DNA of 40,851 nt from positions 1 through 40,851 of the forward strand of contig JAMIFN010000070.1 of the NCBI GenBank assembly GCA_035906235.1, read 5' to 3'. Source of the stretch: JAMIFN01 sp035906235 (GTDB lineage: Bacteria; Pseudomonadota; Gammaproteobacteria; Burkholderiales; Burkholderiaceae_C). Under the pieces are notes generated by a model that had not been told where the DNA came from, did not search any database, and worked only from the letters and a program-made list of their open reading frames with translations. This document shows, one piece after another, positions 33,764 to 40,851 of the stretch. Each line of letters opens with the position of its first letter. Positions within the stretch are counted from its first letter, which is position 1. The translations under genes and the position numbers were made by a program.

Positions 33764-34695
33764 GCTTGCATGGCTTTCGCAATGGCCAGGTTAAGGGCTT
33801 GCACGGCTTGCGGGATGCGCGGGCCAAAGCCCAGCAAGAACATGGCGTCGAGCGAGACAAAACGGCGCTTTTGCCCCGCCGTGCTTTGCGCCACACCAGG
33901 CAGGCGCAGGGCGCCAGCGGCGCCGCCTATGGCCTGCCAGCCTTGGTCGGTGAACAAAATGACATCGGGCGCGGCGGCAATCAGCGCCTCTGGATTGAGG
34001 GGCTTAAATCCTTTCATGCCTTGTATGGCATTGCGTGCGCCCGCGTATTCGATCATGGCTTGTGCGGCCGTGTCGCTGCCGCCCACCACGATTTGGCTCG
34101 GGCTGTGTGAGAGCACGAAAAGAACTTTGGGGACTTTGGCGCTCAGGCCTGGGCGGACAGCCAGTGGCGCGGCGATACGCTGCCAGTCTGCCTGCAAGCG
34201 GGCGACCAAAGCCGCAGCTTGCGCTTCTTTGTCGACGATTTTGCCCACTTGCTCGATGCGTGCGATGACGCCTTCGTAACGGTGTTCGGCCGGCAAAATG
34301 GAAACGGGTAAACCCGTTTTTTGCAGCTGCCCAATGACAGTGGGCGGCCCCGCATCTTCGGTCGCGATGATGTGGCTTGGCGCCAGCGCCAAAATGCCTT
34401 CAGCAGCCAAGCTGCGGGCGTAACCTACGCTGGGCAATTGGCTCGCCGCTGCGGGGTAGATGGAGGTGGTATCCACGCCGACCAAATCGCCTTGTGCGCC
34501 CAAGGCGTAAATGATTTCGGTTAAAGCGCCGCCTATGCTGACGATGCGCTGTTTGCTGGCGCTGGCTTGGATGTTGGGGGCAGCAGCTAAGGCGGAGAGT
34601 GGCAGCAAGCTGCTCACTGCGCCCAGGCCGCCTAAACTGGCCAAGCCTTGCAGCCACTGTCGCCTAGCTTGTTGTGTGTGCGTTTTGTTGTTCAT
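33760..34695 (-). CDS. hmuT: Periplasmic heme-binding protein HmuT
   Basis: A 311-residue class III substrate-binding protein that delivers heme to HmuUV. The N-terminus has consecutive Arg in ARRQWLQG (residues 10-17) followed by a weakly hydrophobic segment and ALAAA cleavage site, which looks like a twin-arginine (Tat) signal. The mature domain shows IVSIGGALTEIIYALGAQ, LVGVDTTSIYP, a long backbone helix and DVILFTDQGW, typical of the family. It overlaps hmuS by 4 bp and hmuU by 4 bp. Confidence 0.92.
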   Translation of the reverse strand: MNNKTHTQQARRQWLQGLASLGGLGAVSSLLPLSALAAAPNIQASASKQRIVSIGGALTEIIYALGAQGDLVGVDTTSIYPAAASQLPSVGYARSLAAEGILALAPSHIIATEDAGPPTVIGQLQKTGLPVSILPAEHRYEGVIARIEQVGKIVDKEAQAAALVARLQADWQRIAAPLAVRPGLSAKVPKVLFVLSHSPSQIVVGGSDTAAQAMIEYAGARNAIQGMKGFKPLNPEALIAAAPDVILFTDQGWQAIGGAAGALRLPGVAQSTAGQKRRFVSLDAMFLLGFGPRIPQAVQALNLAIAKAMQA

Positions 34696-35768
34696 GCGCT
34701 GGCCTCCTCAGTCAGGTCTGCCAGCAGGCCGCGCCAGCTGCCTAGCTCGGGTTGGCCGGGTTTGCGGGCGCCAAAGAACAGGGCGATAGTCTGGCCATCT
34801 GCGTCAAATAGTTCGAGCGAGCTGACCAAGCCATCCACGGTAGGCTTGCGCACCAGCCAGGCGCTGGCGATATGGTCTTGGCGCAGGTGCAGATTGAAAT
34901 CAGGGTCTAAGACATTCAACCACGGCCCCATGATGGCAACCTTGTGCACGACGCCAGTGTGGATTTGCACGATGCCGGGGTTGTCGGTAAAGACCATGAT
35001 GGCCACTTGCTGCAAGGCTGCGGCTTCGAGCAAAACACGCGCCGCATCCACATCCACGGCTTGGGCAAAGTCAGCACCCACTAGGCGCAGGGCTTGTAGG
35101 CGCGTGAGATCGTGTTTTTTCAGCATGGGGAAGAAGTCATGCGTGTCACGCAACTGGCTCCAAGCCTGGCGCAAGGCGGCGGCATCGACTGCGCTATCGG
35201 GGCGTTCTGTTTTGGCCGATTGGCTTGGTACGGGCTGGATGCCTGCGCTTTGCGCGGGTTCGGCAAACTGGCGGCAAAGCTGTTCGTAAGCCGAAATATG
35301 GCTTTGCGGTTTTAAGAAAATTTTGTGCACGGCATGGCCCGCTGCATCAAAAAACTGCAGGCTCAGTTGCGCCTGATCACCTTGTCCGCTGTGGTCTTGC
35401 ACGGCAAAGCCGTATGCCCACTGTTGGTAGAAAATGCGCAAATCGATGGCGCTGCCCAGCACCAAGCCCACATGGGCGTTGGCGCTGGTGTTTTGGTACA
35501 CGCCAGTTTTTTCGTGTACGCAAGATTCGTTGCGGGTCAGTGCCAAGACCGTGCCCAAAGTCTCGACCTGGGTGATGATTTGCGCCCACTCGGGGCGCAA
35601 GCGCTGGGCTTGCAGCTCTAGGGCATCGCTGCCGACATAGGCGGCTATCAATTGTCCTTCGCTAATCTGCAATTGCGCGGCAATGTCGCGGTGGCGCGCC
35701 TTGCTGCTTTGCCTAGCTTGTCTGAAATGCTCACGGATATGCTCGAGGCTCAGGGTGTTGGCTGTCAT
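34692..35768 (-). CDS. hmuS: Hemin-degrading / heme-trafficking factor HmuS
   Basis: A 358-residue cytoplasmic protein of the HemS/ChuS/PhuS family, which binds imported heme and passes it on or degrades it. It has the internal duplication typical of the family: VGLVLGSAIDLRIFYQQWAYGF in the first half and VHKVAIMGPWLNVLDPDFNL in the second. The His in DTHDFF (about 210) corresponds by position to the family's proximal heme ligand, a tentative reading. It lies between hugZ and hmuT and overlaps the latter by 4 bp. Confidence 0.95.
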   Translation of the reverse strand: MTANTLSLEHIREHFRQARQSSKARHRDIAAQLQISEGQLIAAYVGSDALELQAQRLRPEWAQIITQVETLGTVLALTRNESCVHEKTGVYQNTSANAHVGLVLGSAIDLRIFYQQWAYGFAVQDHSGQGDQAQLSLQFFDAAGHAVHKIFLKPQSHISAYEQLCRQFAEPAQSAGIQPVPSQSAKTERPDSAVDAAALRQAWSQLRDTHDFFPMLKKHDLTRLQALRLVGADFAQAVDVDAARVLLEAAALQQVAIMVFTDNPGIVQIHTGVVHKVAIMGPWLNVLDPDFNLHLRQDHIASAWLVRKPTVDGLVSSLELFDADGQTIALFFGARKPGQPELGSWRGLLADLTEEASA

Positions 35769-35801
35769 GGCTAAGTCCTTGTATGGGCTGGGCTGGAGGA
35801 T

Positions 35802-36350
35802 TTAAGCGAGGGTTTGCAAAGATTTTTCGTGCTCGGCATCTGCACTTTGGTGCCCAGCCTCGTTGCGGTGTTCGACCTGTGCCAATTCTTCGCCTTGCAG
35901 GTAATAGGCTTTAGCAAAGCCGCTGACATAGCTGCCCATGCTGGGCGTGAGTTCGTAGAGATGAAAATCCGTCAGAGGCGCAATCATGTCGATGAATTTG
36001 CCAAATTTAGCGCGGAAGGCGTCCATGGCAATGGCAAACAAAGCCTGGTCGCGGGCGATTTCCACGGCGCTGCATTGCAGGGTAAAGCGGCGGCGGGCAA
36101 ATACAGTTTTGGCTTGTTCTTCGTTTTCAATAAACATGGCCGAGCAACGCCCAGCTTGCTGCAAATTAGCACAATGGGCCGCTAATTCGCTGACATAGAT
36201 ATAGAGTCGCGTGCCGATTTGAACAAAGGCGGTGTAGCTGGCCTCGGGCTTGGCTTGGGCGTCGCAGGTGGCCAAGGTAATGGTTTGAAAGCCTTGCATA
36301 AAGTCGCGGGCTTCTTGGCCGATGTTTTCCAATTTGTCGGTGTTGCTCAT
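35802..36350 (-). CDS. hugZ: HugZ/HutZ-family heme utilization protein
   Basis: A 182-residue split-barrel (pyridoxamine-oxidase-like) protein. The family pattern is clear: FQTITLATCDAQAKPEASY, ARRRFTLQCSA, and the C-terminal YVSGFAKAYYL motif, which in HugZ/HutZ lies in the heme-binding region. HugZ and HutZ members bind heme and several degrade it. Having both HugZ and HmuS suggests two steps or two fates for imported heme. ATG 36348-36350 has GGAGA about six bases upstream; a TTG-type start four codons earlier is less likely. It follows the G-tract hairpin. Confidence 0.9.
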   Translation of the reverse strand: MSNTDKLENIGQEARDFMQGFQTITLATCDAQAKPEASYTAFVQIGTRLYIYVSELAAHCANLQQAGRCSAMFIENEEQAKTVFARRRFTLQCSAVEIARDQALFAIAMDAFRAKFGKFIDMIAPLTDFHLYELTPSMGSYVSGFAKAYYLQGEELAQVEHRNEAGHQSADAEHEKSLQTLA

Positions 36351-36401
36351 GCGATTCTCCAAAATAAAGTGCCTGGGGTGTTGGGGGATTTGCCTAGGTA
36401 G

Positions 36402-36443
36402 CTTGAGCGCTGCCGCGCTGGGGGGGGGGGGGCAGCGCTCAAG
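36402..36443 (-). repeat. Perfect 13-bp inverted repeat with a 13-G homopolymer
   Basis: CTTGAGCGCTGCC (36402-36414) and GGCAGCGCTCAAG (36431-36443) are exact complements. The loop is GCGCT plus the start of a run of 13 G (36420-36432) that continues into the right arm. It lies 12 bp after the HmuY-like stop and about 50 bp before hugZ. In the minus-strand transcript it would be a GC-rich hairpin with a C-rich loop. It could act as an attenuator, and a homopolymer this long is prone to length change. Confidence 0.85.
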
Positions 36444-36454
36444 GGAGCTGGGTC

Positions 36455-37786
36455 TTATGGCGCAGCTTGAACATCAAACTTGATCGTCCAAGTTTGTTGG
36501 CCGTTGTAAGCAGGGTTCGCTGGTGCGTAGCTGATGTTGGTCAAATGCATACGGGCATAGCTATTGCCTGCGCCAGAACGCACCAAAGTAGCCGCTTGCT
36601 CATTGGCTTTGAGTTGATGCTGGCCAAGCCCAGGAATAGCGCTGGCCGTAGGCGCGTAGCTGAACCAACCGTAGTTCAAGGCAGCAGGGTAGACGCCTGT
36701 ATAAGTTGGTGCCAGCTGCGAGCCGATGGTGTCTTTTACCCATTTATTGACGGCTGTTGGCCCCGTTTGGCTACCAGTCAAATCCGGCAAGGTGTCAGTC
36801 AAATTGCTGGTGGAGCTGAATTTGGCTTCGATGGGCGAACCATTAGCTGCATAAAACCCGGCTGGTGTTTTGCTCAAAAAGCCCGCAACCGTGCCGCTGC
36901 CTGAAGCGCCGCCATTGAGCTTGACGCTGTAGCGGTTAAAGGCGATATGCCAAGTGCCAGATTCGCTGCTAACGCTATTGCTAGCCAGGTTGTAATAGAC
37001 CCAGCCATTAGTGGCATTAACACCGCCATTGGGGCTGCTGAAAACCTGACTTGGGTTGGCCGTATTAACAAAGCGGAAAGACGGCCAGCCTGAAGTTGTA
37101 CCGGTGGGGCTGCCGTAATACCCCGTCATTTGCAAGGCATAAACGGTGCCTGCCGCGCCGGTAATATCAGTCGAGGCGCTATTGCTGGTGAGGAGGAAGG
37201 TACGGAAATTCGGGCTGAGTTGATGGCCGCCATCCACGCCGTATTCAAAGGCAGCGCTTTGAATCGCATTGTTGCCGCTAAAAACGCTGCTGGCTTTATC
37301 GGCGATCCACGCCACACCGGGTACGGATACGCCAGTGGCGTCTTTAGTCGCATCGGTGTAAGTGAGCAGCTGATCCCATGTGTAAGTGAAGGGTGTACCC
37401 AAAGCTGCGCCTTGGCCTGTGCCACTTGGACCGCTATTAGTAAACAGCGATGCCGTGCGCCCTGCGCCGACAACTTTGACATCCCAAACCGAGCCCGTGC
37501 AGTCAGCAGTTTGCGCGCCCGCGTCAAAGTCGTAGCAAACATCGCCAGAAGCGGGCAGATCAAAAGTCCATGTCTGGCTTTGCGTGAATTTGCTCGTGCC
37601 TGGTGTGGTGGGGCTGGTCGTAGGGGTCGTCGTAGGGGCAGTTGTCGGGGCAGTTGTTGGGGTCGTACTTGGTGTGGCGGTTGGCGTGCTGGGGTTGCTG
37701 CCACCACCACCGCCACCACCGCAGGCGGCCAAGGCTGCAAGAGCGACGGCTGTGGCAAGGTATTGCAAACGGGTATTGCTGGACAT
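36455..37786 (-). CDS. HmuY-like heme-binding lipoprotein with two tandem domains
   Basis: A 443-residue predicted outer-membrane or surface lipoprotein. The signal peptide ends in LAALAAC (Cys22), then seven Gly and a Thr/Pro linker to about residue 64. Two similar modules follow. Module 1 (about 68-250) has VCYDFDAGAQ, WDVKVVGAGRTASLFTNSG, and ends YALQMTGYYG...FRFV. Module 2 (about 251-443) has WVYYNLASNSVSSESGTWHI, AFNRYSVKLNGGASG, and ends YARMHLTNISY...TIKFDV. The W-I-F-RY--K-NGG pattern is that of HmuY hemophores, best known in Porphyromonas beside the HmuR receptor. It sits directly after the TonB receptor gene. The heme role is inferred from family pattern and operon. Confidence 0.8.
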   Translation of the reverse strand: MSSNTRLQYLATAVALAALAACGGGGGGGSNPSTPTATPSTTPTTAPTTAPTTTPTTSPTTPGTSKFTQSQTWTFDLPASGDVCYDFDAGAQTADCTGSVWDVKVVGAGRTASLFTNSGPSGTGQGAALGTPFTYTWDQLLTYTDATKDATGVSVPGVAWIADKASSVFSGNNAIQSAAFEYGVDGGHQLSPNFRTFLLTSNSASTDITGAAGTVYALQMTGYYGSPTGTTSGWPSFRFVNTANPSQVFSSPNGGVNATNGWVYYNLASNSVSSESGTWHIAFNRYSVKLNGGASGSGTVAGFLSKTPAGFYAANGSPIEAKFSSTSNLTDTLPDLTGSQTGPTAVNKWVKDTIGSQLAPTYTGVYPAALNYGWFSYAPTASAIPGLGQHQLKANEQAATLVRSGAGNSYARMHLTNISYAPANPAYNGQQTWTIKFDVQAAP

Positions 37787-37835
37787 GGGAAAGTCTCCTT
37801 AAGGATGAAATGAAAAGTGCAAAAAGAAAATGGAT

Positions 37836-39845
37836 TTAGAGCGCATTGCCAAAGGCAAACTTGGCGCCGATATAGATGAAGCGCCCAGAAACAGGGCCGA
37901 AATCGCTGTCGCTAGCAAAATTGCGTTGACGCCCAGTGAGGTTGTTCACGCCCAAAAAGAGTGTGCTGCTTTGACCCAGCTTGTGGTTGAGTGAGACATC
38001 TAAAGTCGCCCAAGCGGGCGAGCGCGCTTGGCTCACGCTGTCCACCATCTCATCGCTTTGGTAGCGCAGGCGGGCGCTCAGGCTGGTTTTGGGGCTGGCT
38101 TGCCAATCCGCACCCAAGCGCAGGATGTCGCGCGGGCGGCGTGTGAGCTCCAAGCCGCGATGGCGATCGCGCGTTTTGGTATAGGTGTAGGAAGCGCTCA
38201 AATCCCAGCTGGCGCTGGGGCGCCAAGTCAAGCTGCTTTCCACGCCTGCAGTGTGGGCGCTGGCCACATTGGCATAGCTATAGATGGCAATGCCATTCAC
38301 GACGGTGGCATTGGCCAAATCTTCCTGAATCAAATCGCTGACTTGGTTGTAGAAGGCGTTGACATCCAGGCTCCAGTCACGCCCCTGGCTCACGGTGGCG
38401 CCCAGCTGCAGGCTATTGGACGATTCGGGTTGAAGCTTGGGGTTACCCACCACCTTGTAGCCCAAATTGCTGTGGTCAAACAGGTAGTGGCGCTCTTTCA
38501 AATTTGGCACGCGGTAGCCTTGGCCTAAGCTGGCGCGCAGTACGGCTTTGCGGCCGTTTTGTTCCCACACATTGCCGCGCAGGCTGATTTTTGGTGCCCA
38601 ATGGCCGCCAAAGTCGGAATCATGCTGGCCGCGCAAGCCCAGCAGCAATTCCCAGTTGTCGTTAAAAATGATGTCGTTTTGCACAAAAACTTCGCTGCTG
38701 CTGCGGCTGGCGCTGCCCTGCAAGCCAAGCTCAGACAGGCCATTGCTTGTCTGCTGCAGACTCTCTTTATGCCAGTCCGTGCCTACCATCCACAGCTGCC
38801 GCCCCCAAGCGGGCAGATCAAGCTGAGTGCTGACATGCTGGGTGTGCTGTTCTGACTGGCGCAGCGTTGCTAGCGCGCCGTTGGAGTAGGCGGGTGAGTC
38901 GCTGTCATACCGCTCATCCAAGGCTTTGAACTCCGCGCGCAGGCCGTTGGCAAAACGCCAATTGCCGCCGCCGCTTAAGCGTTGCCGCGCGATGTTTTCT
39001 TCTTTGCGCTGCGGCACATTGACGGGGGGCACATAAAGCCGGTAGCGCTGGGTGTCATCCTCTTTGTAATGCGAGGCTTCAGCCCAAAAACGCCCGTTTT
39101 TGCTCGGGATCCAATCGCCGCGCAGTGCCAATTGCTGGCGCGCACTGGCATCGCCTTGGCGCGTGTATTCGCTGGGGCGCACGCCAAAGCCGGCGTCATC
39201 AATGGCATCGCCTGAAAGCGATAAACGCCACTTGTCTTTGCCGCCAGCAATGCTAAAACGCCCGTGGCGGTTATTGGCGCTGGCACTTTTACCATTGTCG
39301 TTTTGGCTGCCAAAGCTGCCGATATCGATAGCTGCAGTGCCACCAAACCCCGCCTTGGTGCGCTGCGTGATGACATTGATGACCCCGCCCATGGCCGAGC
39401 TGCCGTATTGCGCTGAGCTGGCGCCTTTGACCACTTCGATATGTTCGATCTGGTTGATCAGGTATTGGCTTAAATCGACGGTGGAGCTGGTGCTGGCGGT
39501 AATCGGCAGGCCATCAATCAAGACCAAGACTTGGTCGGCATTGAGGCCTTGCAAAGACAGCTCGTAGCCCGATTTGCCGCGCACTTGGCGTATTTGGAGG
39601 CCGGGTACATTTTCCAGGGCTTGCTTCAGCGTGCGCGCATGGGTGCGCTCGATTTCTTGGCGCGTCACGACCTCGGTGCGCACGGGCGCATCGTCTATCA
39701 GGCGTTCGCTGCGTGTGGCTGTAACCACCACTTGTTGCAAATGCTCCGCATCGTCGTCGCTTGCAGTTTGCGCTTGTGCGCCTAGGGCCAGAAAAGTGCC
39801 GAGAGAACAAATGGCCACAGCCAAAGGATGCATGCGCAGCAGCAT
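37836..39845 (-). CDS. TonB-dependent outer-membrane heme receptor
   Basis: A 669-residue receptor. The signal peptide ends at GAQAQ; a TonB box QQVVVTATR (37-45) and a plug with LIDGLPI, IEHIEVVKGASSAQYGSSAM and GGVINVIT follow, then a 22-strand-type barrel. The barrel contains GYRVPNLKERHYLF and VVGNPKLQPE, positions corresponding to the FRAP and NPNL motifs of heme receptors such as HmuR. The ATG at 39843-39845 has AAGGAAGAA upstream; the longer frame to 39875 is not supported. It lies between hemP and the HmuY-like gene. Confidence 0.92.
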   Translation of the reverse strand: MLLRMHPLAVAICSLGTFLALGAQAQTASDDDAEHLQQVVVTATRSERLIDDAPVRTEVVTRQEIERTHARTLKQALENVPGLQIRQVRGKSGYELSLQGLNADQVLVLIDGLPITASTSSTVDLSQYLINQIEHIEVVKGASSAQYGSSAMGGVINVITQRTKAGFGGTAAIDIGSFGSQNDNGKSASANNRHGRFSIAGGKDKWRLSLSGDAIDDAGFGVRPSEYTRQGDASARQQLALRGDWIPSKNGRFWAEASHYKEDDTQRYRLYVPPVNVPQRKEENIARQRLSGGGNWRFANGLRAEFKALDERYDSDSPAYSNGALATLRQSEQHTQHVSTQLDLPAWGRQLWMVGTDWHKESLQQTSNGLSELGLQGSASRSSSEVFVQNDIIFNDNWELLLGLRGQHDSDFGGHWAPKISLRGNVWEQNGRKAVLRASLGQGYRVPNLKERHYLFDHSNLGYKVVGNPKLQPESSNSLQLGATVSQGRDWSLDVNAFYNQVSDLIQEDLANATVVNGIAIYSYANVASAHTAGVESSLTWRPSASWDLSASYTYTKTRDRHRGLELTRRPRDILRLGADWQASPKTSLSARLRYQSDEMVDSVSQARSPAWATLDVSLNHKLGQSSTLFLGVNNLTGRQRNFASDSDFGPVSGRFIYIGAKFAFGNAL

Positions 39846-39916
39846 GGTGTCTTCTTCCTTGAGGAAAGTGAACACTGGCTGGCGATGGGCTGGCGTGTGT
39901 CGAATTGTGGGGGTGA

Positions 39917-40117
39917 CTATTTAGTCAAAATCAGCTTGCCAGCTGCCGTGACGCGCAATTGGTAGATATTGCCTTGGTGGGCAATTTCGACCATTCGCTG
40001 CTGTCCGAGCAAATCGGCGCTGCTGATTCTTCGGGTGCCTGATGTGGCAGCCACTGGCGCTGTGTGAACAGAACCAGCTTGCTGCACAGGCAATACAGGA
40101 GGTGCAGAGTTCAGCAT
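39917..40117 (-). CDS. hemP: Hemin uptake protein HemP
   Basis: A 66-residue protein; the C-terminal about 36 residues RRISSADLLGQQRMVEIAHQ then YQLRVTAAGKLILTK are the conserved HemP domain. HemP genes lead heme operons, and in some proteobacteria HemP is required for heme-receptor expression. The first about 30 residues are Ala/Pro/Val-rich and not conserved. No in-frame alternative start is visible upstream before a stop. The ATG is only 7 bp from a TATAAT box and lacks a ribosome site, so the transcript could be leaderless. Confidence 0.88.
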   Translation of the reverse strand: MLNSAPPVLPVQQAGSVHTAPVAATSGTRRISSADLLGQQRMVEIAHQGNIYQLRVTAAGKLILTK

Positions 40118-40124
40118 GGCAGGA

Positions 40125-40155
40125 ATTATAAATGCAAACCATTCCCATTTGCATT
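40125..40155 (-). promoter_or_regulatory. Fur-box-like repeat overlapping the hemP promoter
   Basis: On the minus strand AATGCAAATGGGAATGGTTT then GCATT (40155-40131) contains AATGCAAA/TTTGCATT arms with 9 bp between, resembling betaproteobacterial Fur boxes (GCAAATGAGAATCATTTGC-like). TATAAT (40130-40125) abuts it. Fur with iron would block RNA polymerase here, giving heme operon expression under iron limitation; Fur binding is inferred. Confidence 0.7.
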
Positions 40156-40215
40156 GCTAAAGAGATCTTTTTCAAACATTCGCCAAAATTGATGCAAACC
40201 TGCTGTATTTTGCTA

Positions 40216-40252
40216 TTTAAATGATAGCTATTTAGGCATGTTTTTTACGGCA
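40216..40252 (+). repeat. Dispersed repeat copy 11 (diverged)
   Basis: TTTAAATGATAGCTATTTAG then GCATGTTTTTTACGGC. The inner CTGCTC is eroded to ATTT but both outer ends are kept. It lies in the non-coding stretch 40156-40354 between hemP and the GNAT gene, where I see nothing else. Confidence 0.55.
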
Positions 40253-40354
40253 AATCAGCGATTTGCTTATGGAATTTTCTTATGGGATTTGCTTGTGGGG
40301 GGGTGATGCCGGGCTTTGATACCGGGGTGGCAGGCGCAGCGCTTGCCAGCCGCA

Positions 40355-40774
40355 TCACATTTCGCGTTTGAGGTAGTGCGCGCCTGGCAAGGGGCTGTTG
40401 TAGTAGGGGGCGATTTCGTAGAAATCGAGGTCCTCATAGAGCTGTCTGGCCGTGCCCATGGTGTCCAAGGTGTCGAGCAAAACGCAGGCGTAGCCTTGTC
40501 TGCGCGCAAAATCCATGGCGGCATCGGCCAAGGCTTTGCCCAAGCCTAAGCTGCGAAAAGCTGGGCGCACATAAAGGCGCCGCATTTCCGCAGCGCCCAT
40601 GTGGTCGCTGTCATCCAAAGGCCGCATGGCGCAGCAGCCGGCAAGCAAGTCATCCACCCAGGCGAGTAAAAAAATGCCTCGTGGGGCGGCGTAATCCCCA
40701 GGCCATTGCGCGGCCTCGTGCGCCAAGCCGGTTTGTAGCTCAGCGGCTGGCAAAGTGCTGGCGTACTCCAACAA
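40355..40774 (-). CDS. GNAT-family N-acetyltransferase, possibly N-terminally interrupted
   Basis: A 139-residue GNAT protein from a TTG at 40772-40774. The acetyl-CoA loop RPAFRSLGLGKAL and the C-terminal YEDLDFYEIAPYYNS are conserved. In the same frame a TAG at 40781-40783 precedes it. Upstream of that TAG the frame continues open to the window edge with TRIHPAQAQDTLAA, which looks like the missing first strand and helix of the family. So the gene may carry a nonsense mutation, or restart at the TTG. The paralogous fragment at 31488 lies at the other end of the heme operon. Substrate unknown. Confidence 0.7.
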   Translation of the reverse strand: MLEYASTLPAAELQTGLAHEAAQWPGDYAAPRGIFLLAWVDDLLAGCCAMRPLDDSDHMGAAEMRRLYVRPAFRSLGLGKALADAAMDFARRQGYACVLLDTLDTMGTARQLYEDLDFYEIAPYYNSPLPGAHYLKREM

Positions 40775-40851
40775 AATCGCCTATGCCGCCAGCGTATCTT
40801 GTGCTTGGGCGGGGTGGATGCGGGTTTTGGGGAGAGATGACGCGGGCAGAT

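Overview
The window reads as a chromosome segment of a betaproteobacterium, most likely order Burkholderiales. Evidence is the fimV-truA pair, the xseB-ispA-dxs isoprenoid cluster, argH next to an AlgZ/LytS-type sensor kinase, a split alpha2beta2 glycyl-tRNA synthetase (glyQ/glyS), DUF1329 and DUF3617 proteins, a hemP-led heme operon, and dense ATTCCCGC-type intergenic palindromes. I cannot name a genus. Coding density is high and most of the window is housekeeping.

Layout. 1-1069: 3' end of fimV, then truA. 1479-7231 (minus strand): argH, xseB, ispA, dxs, lpxB (arginine, DNA repair, isoprenoid and lipid A synthesis); dxs and lpxB overlap. 7313-8356: a LytS/AlgZ-like histidine kinase without its usual response regulator. 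8357-8781: a long, structured non-coding leader before an RhlE-type RNA helicase with a glycine-rich tail (8782-10848). 10937-16849: shikimate kinase, PPK2, lgt, adk, a DUF1439 lipoprotein, an old-yellow-enzyme-family oxidoreductase and a DUF3617 protein. 17110-20422: glyS and glyQ, separated by a repeat cluster. 20475-24758: alpha/beta hydrolase, tRNA-Leu(UAA), DUF1329 protein, PBP5/6-type carboxypeptidase, tRNA-Pro(GGG). 24823-25760: decayed IS1595-family remnant and repeats. 25772-31366: YhbY, RlmE, BioB (with a His-rich tail), PyrF, a small membrane protein and PmbA/TldE.

31853-40117 is the accessory highlight: one minus-strand heme acquisition operon in the order hemP - TonB receptor - HmuY-like lipoprotein - HugZ/HutZ-like protein - hmuS - hmuT - hmuU - hmuV. 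A Fur-box-like inverted repeat overlaps a TATAAT box in front of hemP. The products cover surface capture (lipoprotein plus receptor), periplasmic binding (HmuT), inner-membrane import (HmuUV) and cytoplasmic handling or degradation (HmuS, HugZ). Between the HmuY-like gene and hugZ lies a perfect 13-bp inverted repeat whose loop holds a run of 13 G, a candidate length-variable switch splitting the surface genes from the import genes. Two copies of one GNAT acetyltransferase gene (75% identical over 89 residues by hand alignment, both apparently damaged) bracket the locus.

A second theme is a dispersed element of about 40 bp (core GAGCTGCTCAGGCAGGTTT). I count eleven copies, ten between genes and one translated in frame inside the rhlE tail. 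A separate family of ATTCCCGC/GCGGGAAT palindromes clusters at 1.2-1.4, 19.4, 25.7 and 28.3 kb.
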